A stretch of 64,000 nucleotides of DNA from Cephalotus follicularis (GCA_001972305.1 BDDD01002379.1:186001-250000), one strand, 5' to 3'. Counted from the stretch's first letter, positions 34,600 to 46,248 are shown. Program-made: numbers and translations. Notes: a model not told the origin generated them from the sequence alone.

Positions 34600-35607
34600 A
34601 TGGCACCTAAGAGACAAAGGGGCATGGCTTCTAGGCAACCAAGGGCTTCACAAGAGGAATTGGACTACGACAACACCCTCTTTCTCTCCAAAGAGAAAGA
34701 GATTAGGTATAACTCAGTTTTTAGCTTTGTGAAGTTACATTATGAGAAATGGTTAACTAGAGATGTTCTAATTACTAATCTAGCCATTGTCATGACATGG
34801 TTAGAAACGATGGGTTGGTTTGACTATCTTTGCTCATCACATGTTATTTACCCTAGATTAGTCAAACTATTTTATGCTAATTTAGAGTCTTCCACTACTT
34901 GCATTGCTAATTCCTTTGTTTTAGGCAATCCTATATCAATAACCCTTGATTTGATAGCCGAAACCCTAGGAATTTCTAATGCCGGAATCACTCATTTTAA
35001 TGATGTAGAAAAACGAGAAGCCTTAGGGATTTGTTTAGAGCGTCCGGATTTTAATCCGATCATGACCGTGACTAGTAGTCACCTCCCTATTGCCACTAGA
35101 ATCATTCTTTTACTTGTCACAAACACTTTCCTACCAAGAGAAGGCTCGCACACACTTCCTTCAGAGCGAGGCCTTAAATTCGTTGCTTGTGTCAAGAATG
35201 GAACTCTAATAAACCTTCCTTACCTTATAATCAACCACTTGTTATCTAGACCCAATCATACTCCTTATCCTATGCTTTTGAGTAGGATTTTCGAATCTCT
35301 AAACCTAAACATTCCTGATGATGAGCTGAGTGTCAAACCATCTCATAAGCAGTTGGTTAATAAGGCTGGGCTTAGACTTTGTAATATTCGGTTTGAGGAT
35401 GGATTATGGGTTAAGTTACAATCTTCTTCAGATGTTTCAAAATGCATTCCCTCAGCACTCTCCTCCCGATTCCTCTTGAGCTACATTTGTTGCATATCAT
35501 GTTTTTCATTGTATTTTTCAAACTTTGATTATGTAATGTCTTTCTTCAATGAATTATGTAAAAAACAATGTGTGGTTTATGAAATTAATGTTTTATGTGT
35601 TGAATGA
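34600..35607 (+). mobile_element. accessory ORF of Sirevirus C in the env position
   Basis: A 335-residue open frame starting MAPKRQRGMASRQPRASQEE, a short basic tail. It is followed by a mostly helical globular part with ETMGWFDYLCSSHVIYPRLV, LFYANLESS, GNPISITLDLIAETLGIS, HLPIATRIILLLVTNTFLP and YPMLLSRIFESLNLN. The pattern fits the 'putative plant transposon protein' family and resembles the B ORF (18881-19760) in layout and in the FYxNL / V-G-I-L-I region. The last 45 residues are hydrophobic and may lie past the ancestral domain. It has no envelope-like signal peptide. It sits between RNase H and the 3' LTR, where Sireviruses often carry an extra gene. Function unknown. The start was chosen because the GTCGAC block and a leader lie just upstream. 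Confidence 0.78.
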
Positions 35608-35703
35608 CAATGTGTTTCATTAGTTATTGTTTTGTGTTGAAAGATGTGGTTCCTCTTATTGCTTTAATTTTATTGTTAAAATTGAATTTGAATGCATATG
35701 TTG

Positions 35704-36058
35704 AGGGGGAGCTCTTCAATCCATGCTTTGATTGAGGGGGAGCTTCCGTTTCTCTTTTTGTTGTTTGACAAAAGGGGGAGATATATATTTTGCTTTGTAT
35801 ATATGTCTTGCATTTAAAGGAAAGTACAAAAAAGGGGGATTATATTGCATTGCATGACATGGGGGAGAAAAAGTTTGATTGAAATTGCATATTGTTAAGA
35901 TGAGTTGTAATCTTGCATTAGCAAGTGTGTTTTGATATGTCATATGCATTGGATAAGACAGAATTGATAAAATTGGATTTTGAACTAAAAATGGTTAAGT
36001 TTGTCAAGATTTATGCAAAATACGAATGTTTTGTCAATCATCAAAAAAAGGGGAGATT
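35704..36058 (+). other. Sirevirus C multi-polypurine region
   Basis: Six G-rich polypurine tracts, near 35704, 35733, 35773, 35833, 35860 and 36044-36058. The last, AAAAAAAGGGGAGAT, is next to the LTR and is the functional-position tract. Otherwise AT-rich and non-coding. Confidence 0.9.
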
Positions 36059-37328
36059 GTTGGCCTTTGCCACCCCGTTAATTGCACTAACATATGTTAT
36101 TTTGATGATTAACAAACATAGATTACTTGTATGCATAATTCTATGAGTTACAACTTCATATACTCACTTGATTTCATGTCCAAAGTTGTGCCAAGATCAT
36201 TTCTGCAGGTACAGGGCAATCAAGCCGACTGGCAAGCAATCCAGTCGACTGCCCATAGTTGAGTAGTCGACTGCCATAGGTTGTGTAGCCGACTGGTTCT
36301 TCAACCAATTCCAGAAATTGCAGGAACACATGATCCAGCCGACTGCCGCAGGGGTCCAGTCGACTGCCAGGCCAAGACAGCCGACTGCCACAGGGGTCCA
36401 GTCGACTGCCATGGGTACACATTTCAGGCAATAGCTTCTGTATCATTTTAACACCTCATCCAACCGACTGAAGCAGTGCACCAGTCGACTGCCAGGGGAT
36501 ACAGTCGACTGCCAGTGAATCCAGCCGACTGTCCACATTTGTACAAATTCAGGCAGTAGCTTCTGTAACTCAATTTCTAGCTCCACAGCCGACTGGAACA
36601 GAGCAACCAGTCGACTGCCATGTCCACCAGCCGACTGCCCAGAGAATGCAGCCGACTGTCCACCACCAACAGCTATATTCAAATATACGCGCCATCAAAT
36701 CCAGCTGACTGCCGTATAAATCCAGCCGACTGGATTTGTAACAGACTTCAAAAATAGATCCGTTGGAGCACAAGTATAAATGCCAAAGTGGAGCATTCTT
36801 GGGGGTATCTCTTGCAATCAAAGTGAACATCAATTCTAGTCATCTCAAGCAAAATTACAAGCCTTGAAAACGTCAAAAGAGATCATATCAAAGCTTTCCA
36901 TACATTACAAAGCTCTCATTTTTACATTTCCTATACACTAGAAGCTTTGTTCAAATTGAGCTATATTGTAAACAAATTCAAGTGAATTCGTAATCCCTTA
37001 AACATTTACTTTCACACATACAAGAGAGGTTGTCTCTTGTGTTGCTCGGTTGGAGCAAATTTGTATTCGCTTGGTTGGAGCGAAGGTTGTTGAAGCTCGG
37101 TTGGAGTTTCAAGCCCGGATTGGGGCATACCTAGTTAAATACTCAAGGAGAGGCCTTGGGGAGTCGACGTAGGCGGTTTGCCGAACCACTATACATTCGT
37201 TTACAATTCTCTCAACTCTATACTCTTTACATTTCCGCAGTTGTGTGTTTGAGTTATTTGAATTGATTGTGGTATTTTTGCTAGTTAATTTTTATAAGTC
37301 TATTCACCCCCCCTCTAGACTTCCTACA
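36059..37328 (+). repeat. Sirevirus C 3' LTR
   Basis: Full-length, 1270 bp, TGTTGGCC to CTACA. U3 holds the CAGTCGACTG/CAGCCGACTG block (36220-36735). TATAAAT follows at 36775-36781. In U5 lies GTCGACGTAGGCGGTTTGCC and then GAACCAC (about 37163-37189), the counterpart of the stem-loop in the A and B LTRs. Confidence 0.95.
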
Positions 37329-37333
37329 AGCTT

Positions 37334-37415
37334 TCTAATGTCTTGCACATTAAGTAAACATGTTAAATGCAAATTTGTAATCATTAAAACTTATGATTGA
37401 GACTCAACGCCAACA
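37334..37415 (-). repeat. Sirevirus A right LTR, terminal part
   Basis: The last 82 bp of the A LTR after element C, ending GCCAACA. CATAC follows and matches the duplication at 15840-15844. Confidence 0.93.
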
Positions 37416-38748
37416 CATACTTTGGGTCCTGAAACCATACTTGGCCTTGATTTTAAAAAATCAGGTATGTTCAGACTAATCCGCACTAACTTGTCATGGG
37501 TTATAAGCTTAGTCTTGCTTCGAGTCCTAGACCGTGTGGGCCTAGGTTTTAAGAAACAAAAGTCTATACAGACCAATCCTTTGCCAAGGAACCGTGTTGG
37601 GGCCAGCCCGATTTCTGAGTAAGCTAAAATAGTTTGTGCCTCGGGTTGGCTCGGAAAGCCCCATTGGCCAACACTACCTCTAGCTATAAGAATTTAAGTG
37701 CAGTGCAGCACTTGATATAAACACTACATCCGATTGACACTAATTTCTCTATTAATGATCCTTAATCGCATATTCTTTGCTCTCTAGATAGAAGTGTCAC
37801 TTCTTACTAGTGACGTACATCGTCCATGTTATTCTAGATGAGTATGTAAAGAGAGAAATTTTTTATTCTTTTTATTGTTTCTCTCTACCTATCCATATCT
37901 CTTTACATGTATAGAATAGACTAAATCTACCTAAACATTGCTCCTTGTTGGGTTAATTTTTCAAGTCATGTGTAAGAGGACAAGTTGAGTTATTACTACC
38001 AACACAGCTAACCCCTGATCTTGGAATTCAATTGCCCACGTTCGAGGTTTTTGTTTCTCGAGGAGTAAAACAAAAACAAACTAGTTCGTGCTTCACTATT
38101 GATTATCATTTGCCAACCCACGAACCTAAAACTGAACAAATAGTAAACTATATTTAAATAATTATTAGTTAGACACAATCCATCACATGACATGTAGACA
38201 CAATCAATAGTATCGTTAATTTTAAAAGTTTCTACAATAACAATCAACTAAATTAATAATACTTTAAATGTGGTGGACTGCGTCTATTAAAAATCTATCA
38301 CTATATTCAATAGGCATAGACCATATATTGCTAGGATAACAATAGCAAAAAAAAAAAAAAGCATCAACTATAAATGGAAAAAATGAGTTGCAATGCCCAA
38401 CATATAGATGACAAACAAGAGAAGAATTCAATGACTGGCCTTGGATCTCTCTATGCAATACAGATCAACCTCTAAACCGCAAACGGACATTGGGCTGGCA
38501 CAAGGAAAATCATAGTCAGTTTCATCACAGTTTATTCCATTGTGAGCAAAACCTTGACATCTACTATTCTTGGCATTTCACGCCAATCTTTGTCCCTATG
38601 GCAATCTCCTTCCCCATTTCCCCTTCCAAAAAAAGAGATAGGGACAAAGAAAGAGAAGAAAGAAAAAAAAAAAGCTCTTGCAAATAAAAAACGATAGTCC
38701 TTGAAGCTTCTTGTGCTTGTTCATTGTTTTGGTGTTGCATCAAAGCCA
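37416..38748 (+). other. upstream region of the receptor kinase gene
   Basis: Continues the sequence interrupted at 15844 by the nest. No repeat ends or coding frame were recognised. A poly-A run lies at 38344-38357 and a purine-rich A/G tract at about 38630-38690, which is probably in the 5' leader of the kinase gene. No convincing TATA element could be chosen. Confidence 0.5.
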
Positions 38749-41122
38749 ATGGGCGCGCATGTAGCTAGACATGCGTGCAAACAGACCACAATAACGACAA
38801 TTCTTGCGCTTGTTCTTGTGTTATCATTAGCTGTCATGTCATTTGGTGAAACAGAATCTGAGACCCTCCTAAAGTTTAAGGCTTCGTTAGGGGATAGCAC
38901 AGCTCTTAGCGATTGGAATTCCTCTACGGGTCCATGTGACTGGGATCGTGCAAATTGGAATGGTTTGCTTTGTTATAATGGTAGTGTATGGGGTTTGCAG
39001 CTCGAAAACATGGGCTTAACGGGGGTAATTGACATCGATTCTCTTCTTTCATTGCGTTACTTGCGAACGATAAGCCTCATGAACAATAACTTCGAAGGTC
39101 CATTGCCCGATTTTAAGAAACTAGGTGCATTAAAATCTTTGTATCTGTCAAATAACCGGTTCTCTGGTGAGATACCTGATCATGCATTTTCTGGTATGGG
39201 ATATTTGAAGAAAGTATTATTGGCAAATAATAAGTTTACAGGTAACATTCCCACATCGCTTGCTGAATTGCCTAGGCTTATAGAGTTGAGGCTTGATGGC
39301 AACCAATTTGAAGGCCATGTACCTGATTTTCAACAGAAGGGTTTGAAGTTTGTCAATCTAGCAAACAATGAATTGGAAGGTCCAATCCCTCCAAGCCTAA
39401 GCAAGATGGACGCAAGCTTATTTTCAGGTAACCATTTTGATAAGCCAAGATCTACTATGCATGCTTGTTTATGCATGAATTTGCACTACAAGCATTCATC
39501 ACCATCGTCAAACGAACCAAAAGAGCCATTAATAAGAACATTGACAATGGGGAAGGGTCATTCTATCTATATTTACAATTCATCTTACTTGTATAAATTC
39601 TGTGAAAAGTGATTATCCTAATCGTCCTATCATCTATTCATTTGTTTATAATGCAGGCAACAAGAATCTCTGTGGAAAGCCTCTAGATCCTTGTGGATCT
39701 CATAAGACAATGTGTGCTTCCAAAATCGCCATAATTATGTTAGTTTTAGGACTTATACTAGTGTTCATTGCAGCAGTATTCTTCTTTATCAAATGGCAAA
39801 AGAGAAAGGCAGAGCTAGTGCGATCCTCCTCCGTGGACTCGAACAAGTTGCCATCTTTTAGAAAGGAAGAGCTAGAAAAGTTGCCAGAGCCCACGGGGCC
39901 CATAAGGAGATCGGATCATGGGAATAAGTTGTTCTTTCTAACCGAGGACATTGAGAAATTTGATTTGCAGGACTTGCTCAGAGCTTCCGCGGAGGTATTG
40001 GGGAGTGGAACATTCGGCTCTTCATATAAGGCTGTGGTAATGGGTGATCAAGCCGTGGTTGTGAAGAGGTACAAACAAATGAACAATGTAGGAAGAGAGG
40101 ATTTTCATGAACATATGAGAAGGCTAGGGAGGTTGAAACATCCAAATGTGCTGCCACTTGCGGCCTACTATTATAGAAAAGAAGAGAAGCTGTTGATTTC
40201 CAAGTTTGTGGACAATCGTTGTCTGGCCACTCACCTTCACGGTAGTTTCTTCTCTTGGAAATTAAATTCCTCTTCAATAATTACCTGTGTACTCGTCCCA
40301 ATAATGTTATCAGCTGTATATGATTACACATAATATATGATGTGTTATCTAACAAATGAAACGAAGATAAAAGAAAGTTGATATGAAATAAAATTTGTTG
40401 GAAATGGTATTAACATGGATTCGTTTTGTGTATATATGTATTTCTTTCAATCAGGAAAACATTCAGCAGAGCAGTCAGGACTTGATTGGCAAACCCGGCT
40501 GAGAATCATCAAAGGTGTAACAAAGGGTTTGGCTTACCTCTACAGCGAGCTTCCTAGCCTAATCCTAACCCATGGTCACCTAAAGTCTTCCAATGTGCTT
40601 CTCGACGAGTCCATGGAACCTCTCTTGACAGACTATGCTCTAAGGCCTGTGTTCAACCCCGATCATGCGCACATGTTCATGACTGCTTACAAGACACCCG
40701 AGTATGCACAAATTGGCCACGTAACAAAGAAGTCCGACATATGGTGCCTTGGCATTCTAATATTAGAATGCCTCACAGGAAAGTTCCCGGAGAACTATCT
40801 AACCCAAGGTTATGATAGTAACGCAGATTTGGCGACTTGGGTCAACGACATGGTCAAGGAAAAGCGAACCAGTGAAGTGTTTGATAAAGATATGGGTGGC
40901 ATGAAGAATAGTAAAGGAGAAATGATAAACCTTTTGAAGATTGGATTGAGGTGTTGTGAAGTTGATGTGGAGAGAAGGATGGAGTTAAAGGAGGTCGTTG
41001 CAAAGATTGAAGAGTTGAAAGAGGAAAATATTGATGAGAACTACTCTGTGTATGGAAATGAAGGCAATGCATTTAGCTCTAGAGGGACTGAAGATGATTT
41101 CTCTTTTTCTATGAATGGCTGA
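38749..41122 (+). CDS. pollen receptor-like kinase (LRR receptor-like kinase, PRK family)
   Basis: Three exons: 38749-39427, 39657-40241 and 40455-41122. Introns are GT-AG and phase 1 and the product is 643 residues, normal for the family. The ATG at 38749 gives a signal peptide (about residues 1-33, hydrophobic TILALVLVLSLAVMSFG). An N-terminal LRR cap follows (ETLLKFKASL, WNGLLC), then five or six leucine-rich repeats, and a membrane segment at about 250-271 (IAIIMLVLGLILVFIAAVFF). The kinase domain starts near 328 with glycine loop LGSGTFGSSYKA and lysine 363. The catalytic loop is HGHLKSSN (461-468) rather than HRDLKxxN, and DFG is replaced by TDY (480-482), as in many PRKs; kinase activity is doubtful. 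PRKs act at the pollen-tube plasma membrane, where relatives perceive peptides and recruit RopGEFs. The reading frame is intact. Spacing to the nested retroelements upstream is 1.33 kb. Pollen expression is inferred from family only. Confidence 0.95.
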
Positions 41123-42052
41123 TTTGGGTTTGGGTCTCCAAAAGGAAGGGTGACTACATACTGCATCATTGGAACATGTAAGGTTTCAGCTTCCCAATAG
41201 TTGAAGAACACGATATTGGTTTTATTGTTGTCCTTCTAAAATGAAATGGGAAAGCATGGTTTATCCCAAATGTAAAAAAAGAAAGGAAAGGGAAAAGAAA
41301 AAAAAAAACTTAAGGCATTGTGATAAGTTTTTGAAATTTAGGTATTGATGCGGGGAGAGTGTTATGCTCGCTTTTCCGTAGTCAGTCTTTAAATCACACT
41401 TTTTCTAATAATATTATATGTAATGTTAATGTAATCTTTAATTTTTTTAGATTAGTATATCAATTTTTAACTCGATTAAATATTTATACATAATATATGT
41501 AAACATTATATTATTATCGAATTTATTATATATGTAAATAGCCTATCAACTAATTGATTTGAAAATTAGAATGCATGATTTAGAATGATAATAAATTAAA
41601 TTCATTAGTAAAAAATAAAAATTATAATTTACACGTTAAATCATTAAGAATAGTGTTTTTCAGAGAGAAACCAAAGAGAGTGATCATAACTCTCCTTAGT
41701 TAATAAAACATTGCGTTTGGAACGTTGAAAAAAACATTGTTTTTTTTTTTATTTATTCTTTTATCAATTTATTAGGAAAGTATACATAGCTCTTTCACCC
41801 TTTTGCTTAGCCATTCCAAAGAACACTTGCCCACTGTCTTACAGCGATTACACTGGCACAGAGTTAACCAGGTCAAAACATTTTCTTCAAACTCATCTTC
41901 TTCAACCCCCAAACTTTGCAATCATGCCATCCTCGTACACTTTTGTATATTGCTAGAAGTGCTTATTCAGTTATTAACCGAACCGAAATTATTTTCCGGT
42001 TGGGTTTTCATTTTTTTAATTAGTAAATTATACTAACAGAAATCGAACCTGA
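41123..42052. other. 3' flank of the kinase gene, nothing recognised
   Basis: AT-rich sequence with A-runs near 41275-41310 and a T-run near 41740. The first 200-300 bases are probably 3' UTR. No open frame, repeat end or RNA gene was recognised. Confidence 0.6.
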
Positions 42053-42818
42053 TGTGGGAAAAAACCTATCTATATCATGAACGACAGTGCCCCCCGAGGA
42101 CATCGCCAAGTGTTTGGAAGCATTAAGGCTTATATGAGTATGTGCCGAGGAAGCTCATTAACTACGAAAAATAATTCCTCCTCGGCATAGGTGCCGAGGA
42201 GCCACCCCGTGGTTGCTTTGCAAAGACCACTCTCTTCGGCATTAGGGCCGAGAACCCCCTCTGTAGCATCGGTGCTGAGAACCTCCTTACTTGCACTGCA
42301 GAAGACCTCTTCCTCAGTTACATAGCAGAGGACCTCCTCGTCATTTATGGAATAAGGCCATGAAGTTAGCCTACATTCTAGGGATCCATCTCTTCCTATA
42401 TGGAAAGATAAGATATGATAAACATGATATGGGGAAAACACCACCAAACCCGACGGAGATCAAGGGAAATGACCGAGATCCTCGGCATTTCCTTAAGGGA
42501 TACACATTAGCTCCGAAATACATGCTCAGACAGTTACAAATTTACATTATAAATACTAGTTCAAAAGTCAGAACAAAGGTCAGTCATTTTTATACTCAAA
42601 GAACCTAGTTTTCTCTGTGCAAAAGCCTAACTTGAGCGTCGGAGTGTCCCCGGGAGAACAACCTCCTGAACCTTCAACGTGTTTGCTCTTCTATGCAGGG
42701 AAAATATTGACACAAGTTACCCTCAACCTTCTTCTCGGAGCATCCGTACAACGTTTCCCTCAACAAATAAAAGCCCTCCACGTAGGGTACTGTTGAAGGA
42801 AGATTTTTTGTATCAACA
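42053..42818 (+). repeat. Tat-like 5' LTR
   Basis: Starts TGTGGGAAAAAACC and ends TTTTTTGTATCAACA directly before the primer site. Rich in GCCGAGGA-type short repeats (42085-42340). Its 3' end matches, in reverse complement, the start of the LTR at 62132. The 5' border is inferred from the TG start. Confidence 0.75.
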
Positions 42819-42819
42819 G

Positions 42820-42837
42820 TTGGCGCCGTCTGTGGGA
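42820..42837 (+). promoter_or_regulatory. primer-binding site of the Tat-like element
   Basis: TTGGCGCCGTCTGTGGGAA follows the LTR end. TGGCGCCGT at this position is the usual primer-site start in Tat and Athila elements, as opposed to the methionine tRNA site of the copia and chromovirus elements here. Confidence 0.85.
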
Positions 42838-45269
42838 AACGCAGCAAAAATCCATCAACAATCATGCCTCCGAGAAAGAACAACAACCAGTTTGGACCCT
42901 CAGGCAGCCAACAACAGGAGGTCCCGCCTCCTCTCCCGGAAGCTATCCAAGTTGTGTCCCAAGAACCAGCTCCCGTCACAGGGGAGTAGCTCAATCCGTT
43001 CATTCAGGGGGTGGAGCGTCTCACAGATCTGTTGACGACCAACCTCGCCAACCAGGCCCAGGCCAGACCTGTCCAAGCAAATAGCAGAGGACAAAGCGTT
43101 CTTGTCAGGCCAGCGGTGGATATGGGGCACCCCCGAGGTGCCAACCAAAACCCGCTAAGGGGAGATGAACTTCCCCCAAGGCGGTCGGGGGATAATATTC
43201 CCCTGGGGAGGAGACCTGAGATCAATGCATCTCAACGGGCAGAGTCCTCAACTGCCCGGGATCAGCCCAACGATCCCAGAAGAGTGCGCCCTGAGTACCA
43301 GCCCATGAATGTGGATCCTCAAGAGGGAGCCAGAGGGGCAGAGGAAGCACAAATGTGCTCCAACGCTCCGTGTGGAGCTGGTACGGTGCGAGGAAGCAGG
43401 ATCGACTGCCCAGCCACAGTGGCTGGAGGGTCACATGTTTTTAGCAGGGCTAGGAACATTGAGGATATGGAGCAAGCAATGAACAGAAAGCTTGCTGAGT
43501 TGGAAAAAAGGTTTCGAGGAGCAGAACAGGGGAGGGGACATCTGTCCTAGTTGCGCAACATTAGCGTCCACCCCTTCACACCCGAGATCATGGCAGATGG
43601 AGTCCCCAGCGGGTTTCGGTTCCCAAGCCTTGACAAATATGACGGGTCCACCAACCCCATCCAACATGTGCGCTCCTACATTCAAGCCATGTGGATGTAC
43701 CAAGCCTCGGACACTACACTTTGCCAAGGATTCCTAGCAACCCTGACTGGAGCTGCCCAGTCGTGGTATTTCACCTTGGCAAAAGGTACGGTGGAGAATT
43801 TCGATCAATTTACGGAACTGTTCGTGACCAAGTTCCTCAACAGCACCACGCAGAGGAGAAACTCTACTCACCTGATCAATGTGGTGCAGGATAAAGAGGA
43901 GTCCCTGGGAGATTACCTCACCAGATTCAATAGGGAATCTCTCACAGTGAAAGATTTGGAGCCATCCTTTGCGCTGACAGCTTTGAACAGCGGGCTGAGG
44001 AGCAACTCATCCTTCACCTTCTCTCTTCTGAAGAGACCCGCGGTGGACATGGCAGACTTGCTGAGGAGAGCAGAGAGATATGTCAACGTCGAGGAGGAGA
44101 TGGCGACCAGGAAACAAAAAACACCCTGGTCAGGCCATCAGGGGGAGAAAGGGGAGCATTCACGAAATGCTCCCGAGAAGAAAGAGAAGAGGAAGGAGAG
44201 GTCAGAATTGTCCAAGGAAGACCTTAGACATAAACTCTCCGGACGAGAGAGCTCATCCAAGGGAGGGGCACCAATCCCATCTTACAACAACTTTGCCCCC
44301 CTCCTGGACACACGCACCAGAATACTTGCTGTGGAGCAAGATAAAGTCCCCTTCCAATGGCCCGAGAAGATGTGGTCCCCAGCAGAGAAAAGGGACACAG
44401 AAAAATAATGCCGATACCATCGTGACCACGGCCACGATACCGAGGAGTGCAGGCAGTTGAAGAATCATATTAAGGACCTGATTCAGAAGGGGCACCTGCG
44501 CAAGTATGTGGACAGAGATGCTCCCCAGGGAAGAAGGGACCAAAGAAGAGAAGAGGCTCCTCGGCAACAAGAGGAGCAGCAGCAGGAGCAACCCAGGGGT
44601 GTCATCCATACCATCTCTAGGGGGGTCGCGTCTGGTGGCGACCACAAGAATGCTAGAAAAGCCTATGGGAGGCAGTCCCTTGCTGTGCAACAGGTTCATC
44701 ACAGCAAAAGGCTGAGAACTGGTGGAGATGAGGAGGTTATATCCTTCTCGGAGGCGGACTACGAGGGAGTACGTCTCCCTCATGATGACCCAATGGTGGT
44801 AACTTTTTAAGTGGCTCCTTTCACCATGAAAAGGATTCTCATTGACAGCAGGAGCTTTGCCGACATCCTATACAAATACGCATTTGATCAGCTGAGGATA
44901 CCGGTAGACCAGCTAAAGCCCGTAAAGACCCCACTAGTAGGCTTTGCAGGCGAGATGGTCCATTCTCTAGGATCCATCCACCTGTCCGTGGTTGCAGGCA
45001 CGGCCCCACGCCAAACCCAGGTAGAGATGACATTCCTGGTGGTTGATACACCAAGCCCATATAATGCAATAATTGGGCGATCAGGGCTCAACCTAATGGA
45101 GGCAATAGTGTCAACAAGACACTTGTTGATGAAGTTCCTCATAAGGTTTGGCGTGGGGGAGGTCAGAGGAGATCAACAGGTAGCAAGGCAATGCTACAAA
45201 ACTGCCATCATGGACAAAGGGAAGGACAAGGTGCTTCCAATTGCAAACGTGGAATGCACACATGCATAA

Positions 45270-46248
45270 TGTCTTCAATTCTTTGCATTGCAGGCGTAAA
45301 CATTGATGAAGAATTAGGTTTGATGTCATGCTGATGCAAGCAGTAGGCTCCACATATTTCAACCTTTGTTTTCTTACAATATCTTTTCATCGGACTTTCA
45401 AAATGAATTGGCCCAAGAACTAAAAGTGCTCCAAATAATTTTATGAACAAAATGAGTTCAATATTCAATATCTTCCGAGCCTTAAATTTTGACTTCTCTC
45501 GCTTAAGTGGGTGCACTCTTTAACCGATTTTTGACTTTAAACCACTTTAACTCGAAAAAGAGCGTTTTATCTCCATTTTCTCTTATTCAGCAATAATTGA
45601 CATAATACCTGAAAATCAAATAAACACAACCACAGTAGTCTATTCCAAGCATAAAAATATAACAAATAACTCTTTAAAAACCACACATTTTTATGCTAAA
45701 CACTTTTGCTCCCTGGTAACTCTTTCTTTGTCTCTTTCAAAATTGGAGATGTGGGGATTTAATGAAAGTGGGAAAGGATGAGACAAGAACTCTCGAGATT
45801 ATGGCCATCTCCTTGTCTCTTTCTCCCCCAAATTACCAATAGCCTGCCCCACACTCCTCGCTTTCCTTTTTATAGTCAACCAAGGAAGTCTCTAGAATAC
45901 ACCACACTTATCATTGCCATTTCCTTGCAATTTCGGGCATGGTGACATTAGAGGTGTCAACCCAACATTTCTTTCTCTTCTCCTTTAATATAATTTGGCC
46001 AAATACCATATAACCATATTGTAAGCCCAAAAGCAAAATTATCATATTTTAGGTCCAATCATCATTTCTTTATTAATCCAATTTCTATTCTAATAACAAT
46101 ATTACATTTTAGCCCAACAATATACTTTTGAGCCCAAATATCAATATTAATATCATTTAATGCCCAATTTCTCCTTTAAACAATTCGATCCAATATTCGG
46201 CCCAGTCCAACAGCCATTCTTTTATATTATAAAATTCTGGATGTTACA
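45270..46248 (-). repeat. gypsy LTR fragment, chromovirus type
   Basis: The right end reads TGTAACATCCAGAATTT on the minus strand, a common start of Tekay-type LTRs. A minus-strand TATAAAAAGG lies near 45868-45877. No partner LTR was identified, and the left border against the Tat-like fragment is approximate. Confidence 0.55.

Larger units (their letters stand above)
29442..37328 (+). mobile_element. Sirevirus C (Ty1/copia), nested in the right LTR of A
   Basis: A plus-strand element of 7887 bp with AGCTT at 29437-29441 and 37329-37333 as an exact target duplication. Order: partial 5' LTR (29442 to about 30354), gag (30365-31681), protease and integrase part (31626-32381), RT and RNase H (32443-34197), a GTCGAC block (34413-34487), an accessory ORF (34600-35607), six polypurine tracts (35704-36058), and a full 3' LTR (36059-37328). 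Broken in a handful of places, but the most complete of the three Sireviruses here. A hand comparison of the LTRs gives about 30 differences over 910 bp (roughly 3%), which points to an insertion of about a million years or somewhat more, depending on the rate. Confidence 0.93.
15845..37415 (-). mobile_element. Sirevirus A (Ty1/copia), host of a four-element nest
   Basis: A minus-strand Sirevirus-type copia element whose outer borders are TGTTGGAAATG at 15845 and GCCAACA at 37415, flanked by CATAC at 15840-15844 and 37416-37420. It spans 21.6 kb, but only about 4.8 kb once three insertions are set aside: B at 16559-23478 in the left LTR, D at 24528-26507 in the interior, and C at 29442-37328 in the right LTR. 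Its own parts are the left LTR (15845-16558 plus 23484-24006), a multi-polypurine region (24007-24527), gag (26513-28232), a primer site (28276-28287) and the right LTR (28289-29441 plus 37334-37415). Pol is not present, so it is broken or non-autonomous. The LTR pieces add up to about 1237 and 1235 bp; a hand count of their first 700 bp gives roughly 2-3% difference. Confidence 0.93.
42053..45269 (+). mobile_element. Ty3/gypsy element, Tat/Retand-like, 5' part (broken)
   Basis: A plus-strand fossil. LTR 42053-42818, primer site at 42820-42837, then gag, starting near 42864 with MPPRKNNN. The main gag open stretch is 43551-44408, with FRFPSLDKYDGSTNPIQHV, TLTGAAQSWYFTLAKGTVEN, FVTKFLNSTTQRRNSTHLIN and LGDYLTRFNRESL. 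A protease-like segment at 44811-45269 reads RILIDSRSFADILYKYAFDQ, VGFAGEMVHSLGSI and VVDTPSPYNAIIGRSGLN. These are typical of the Tat branch of gypsy. RT, RNase H, integrase and the 3' LTR are not present here. A few interruptions. Confidence 0.88.

Noticed and set aside
34600-35607. Independent host gene in the repeat region
   Set aside because: It lies between pol and the 3' LTR of Sirevirus C on the same strand, and a relative sits at the same place in B.
38701-38748. Possible earlier start of the kinase gene
   Set aside because: The frame is open, but the codon at 38701 is TTG; the ATG at 38749 gives a normal signal peptide.
42130-42447. Minus-strand ORF with repeated EEVLC/EGVLG-like units
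   Set aside because: Translation of the GCCGAGGA short repeats in the Tat-like LTR.
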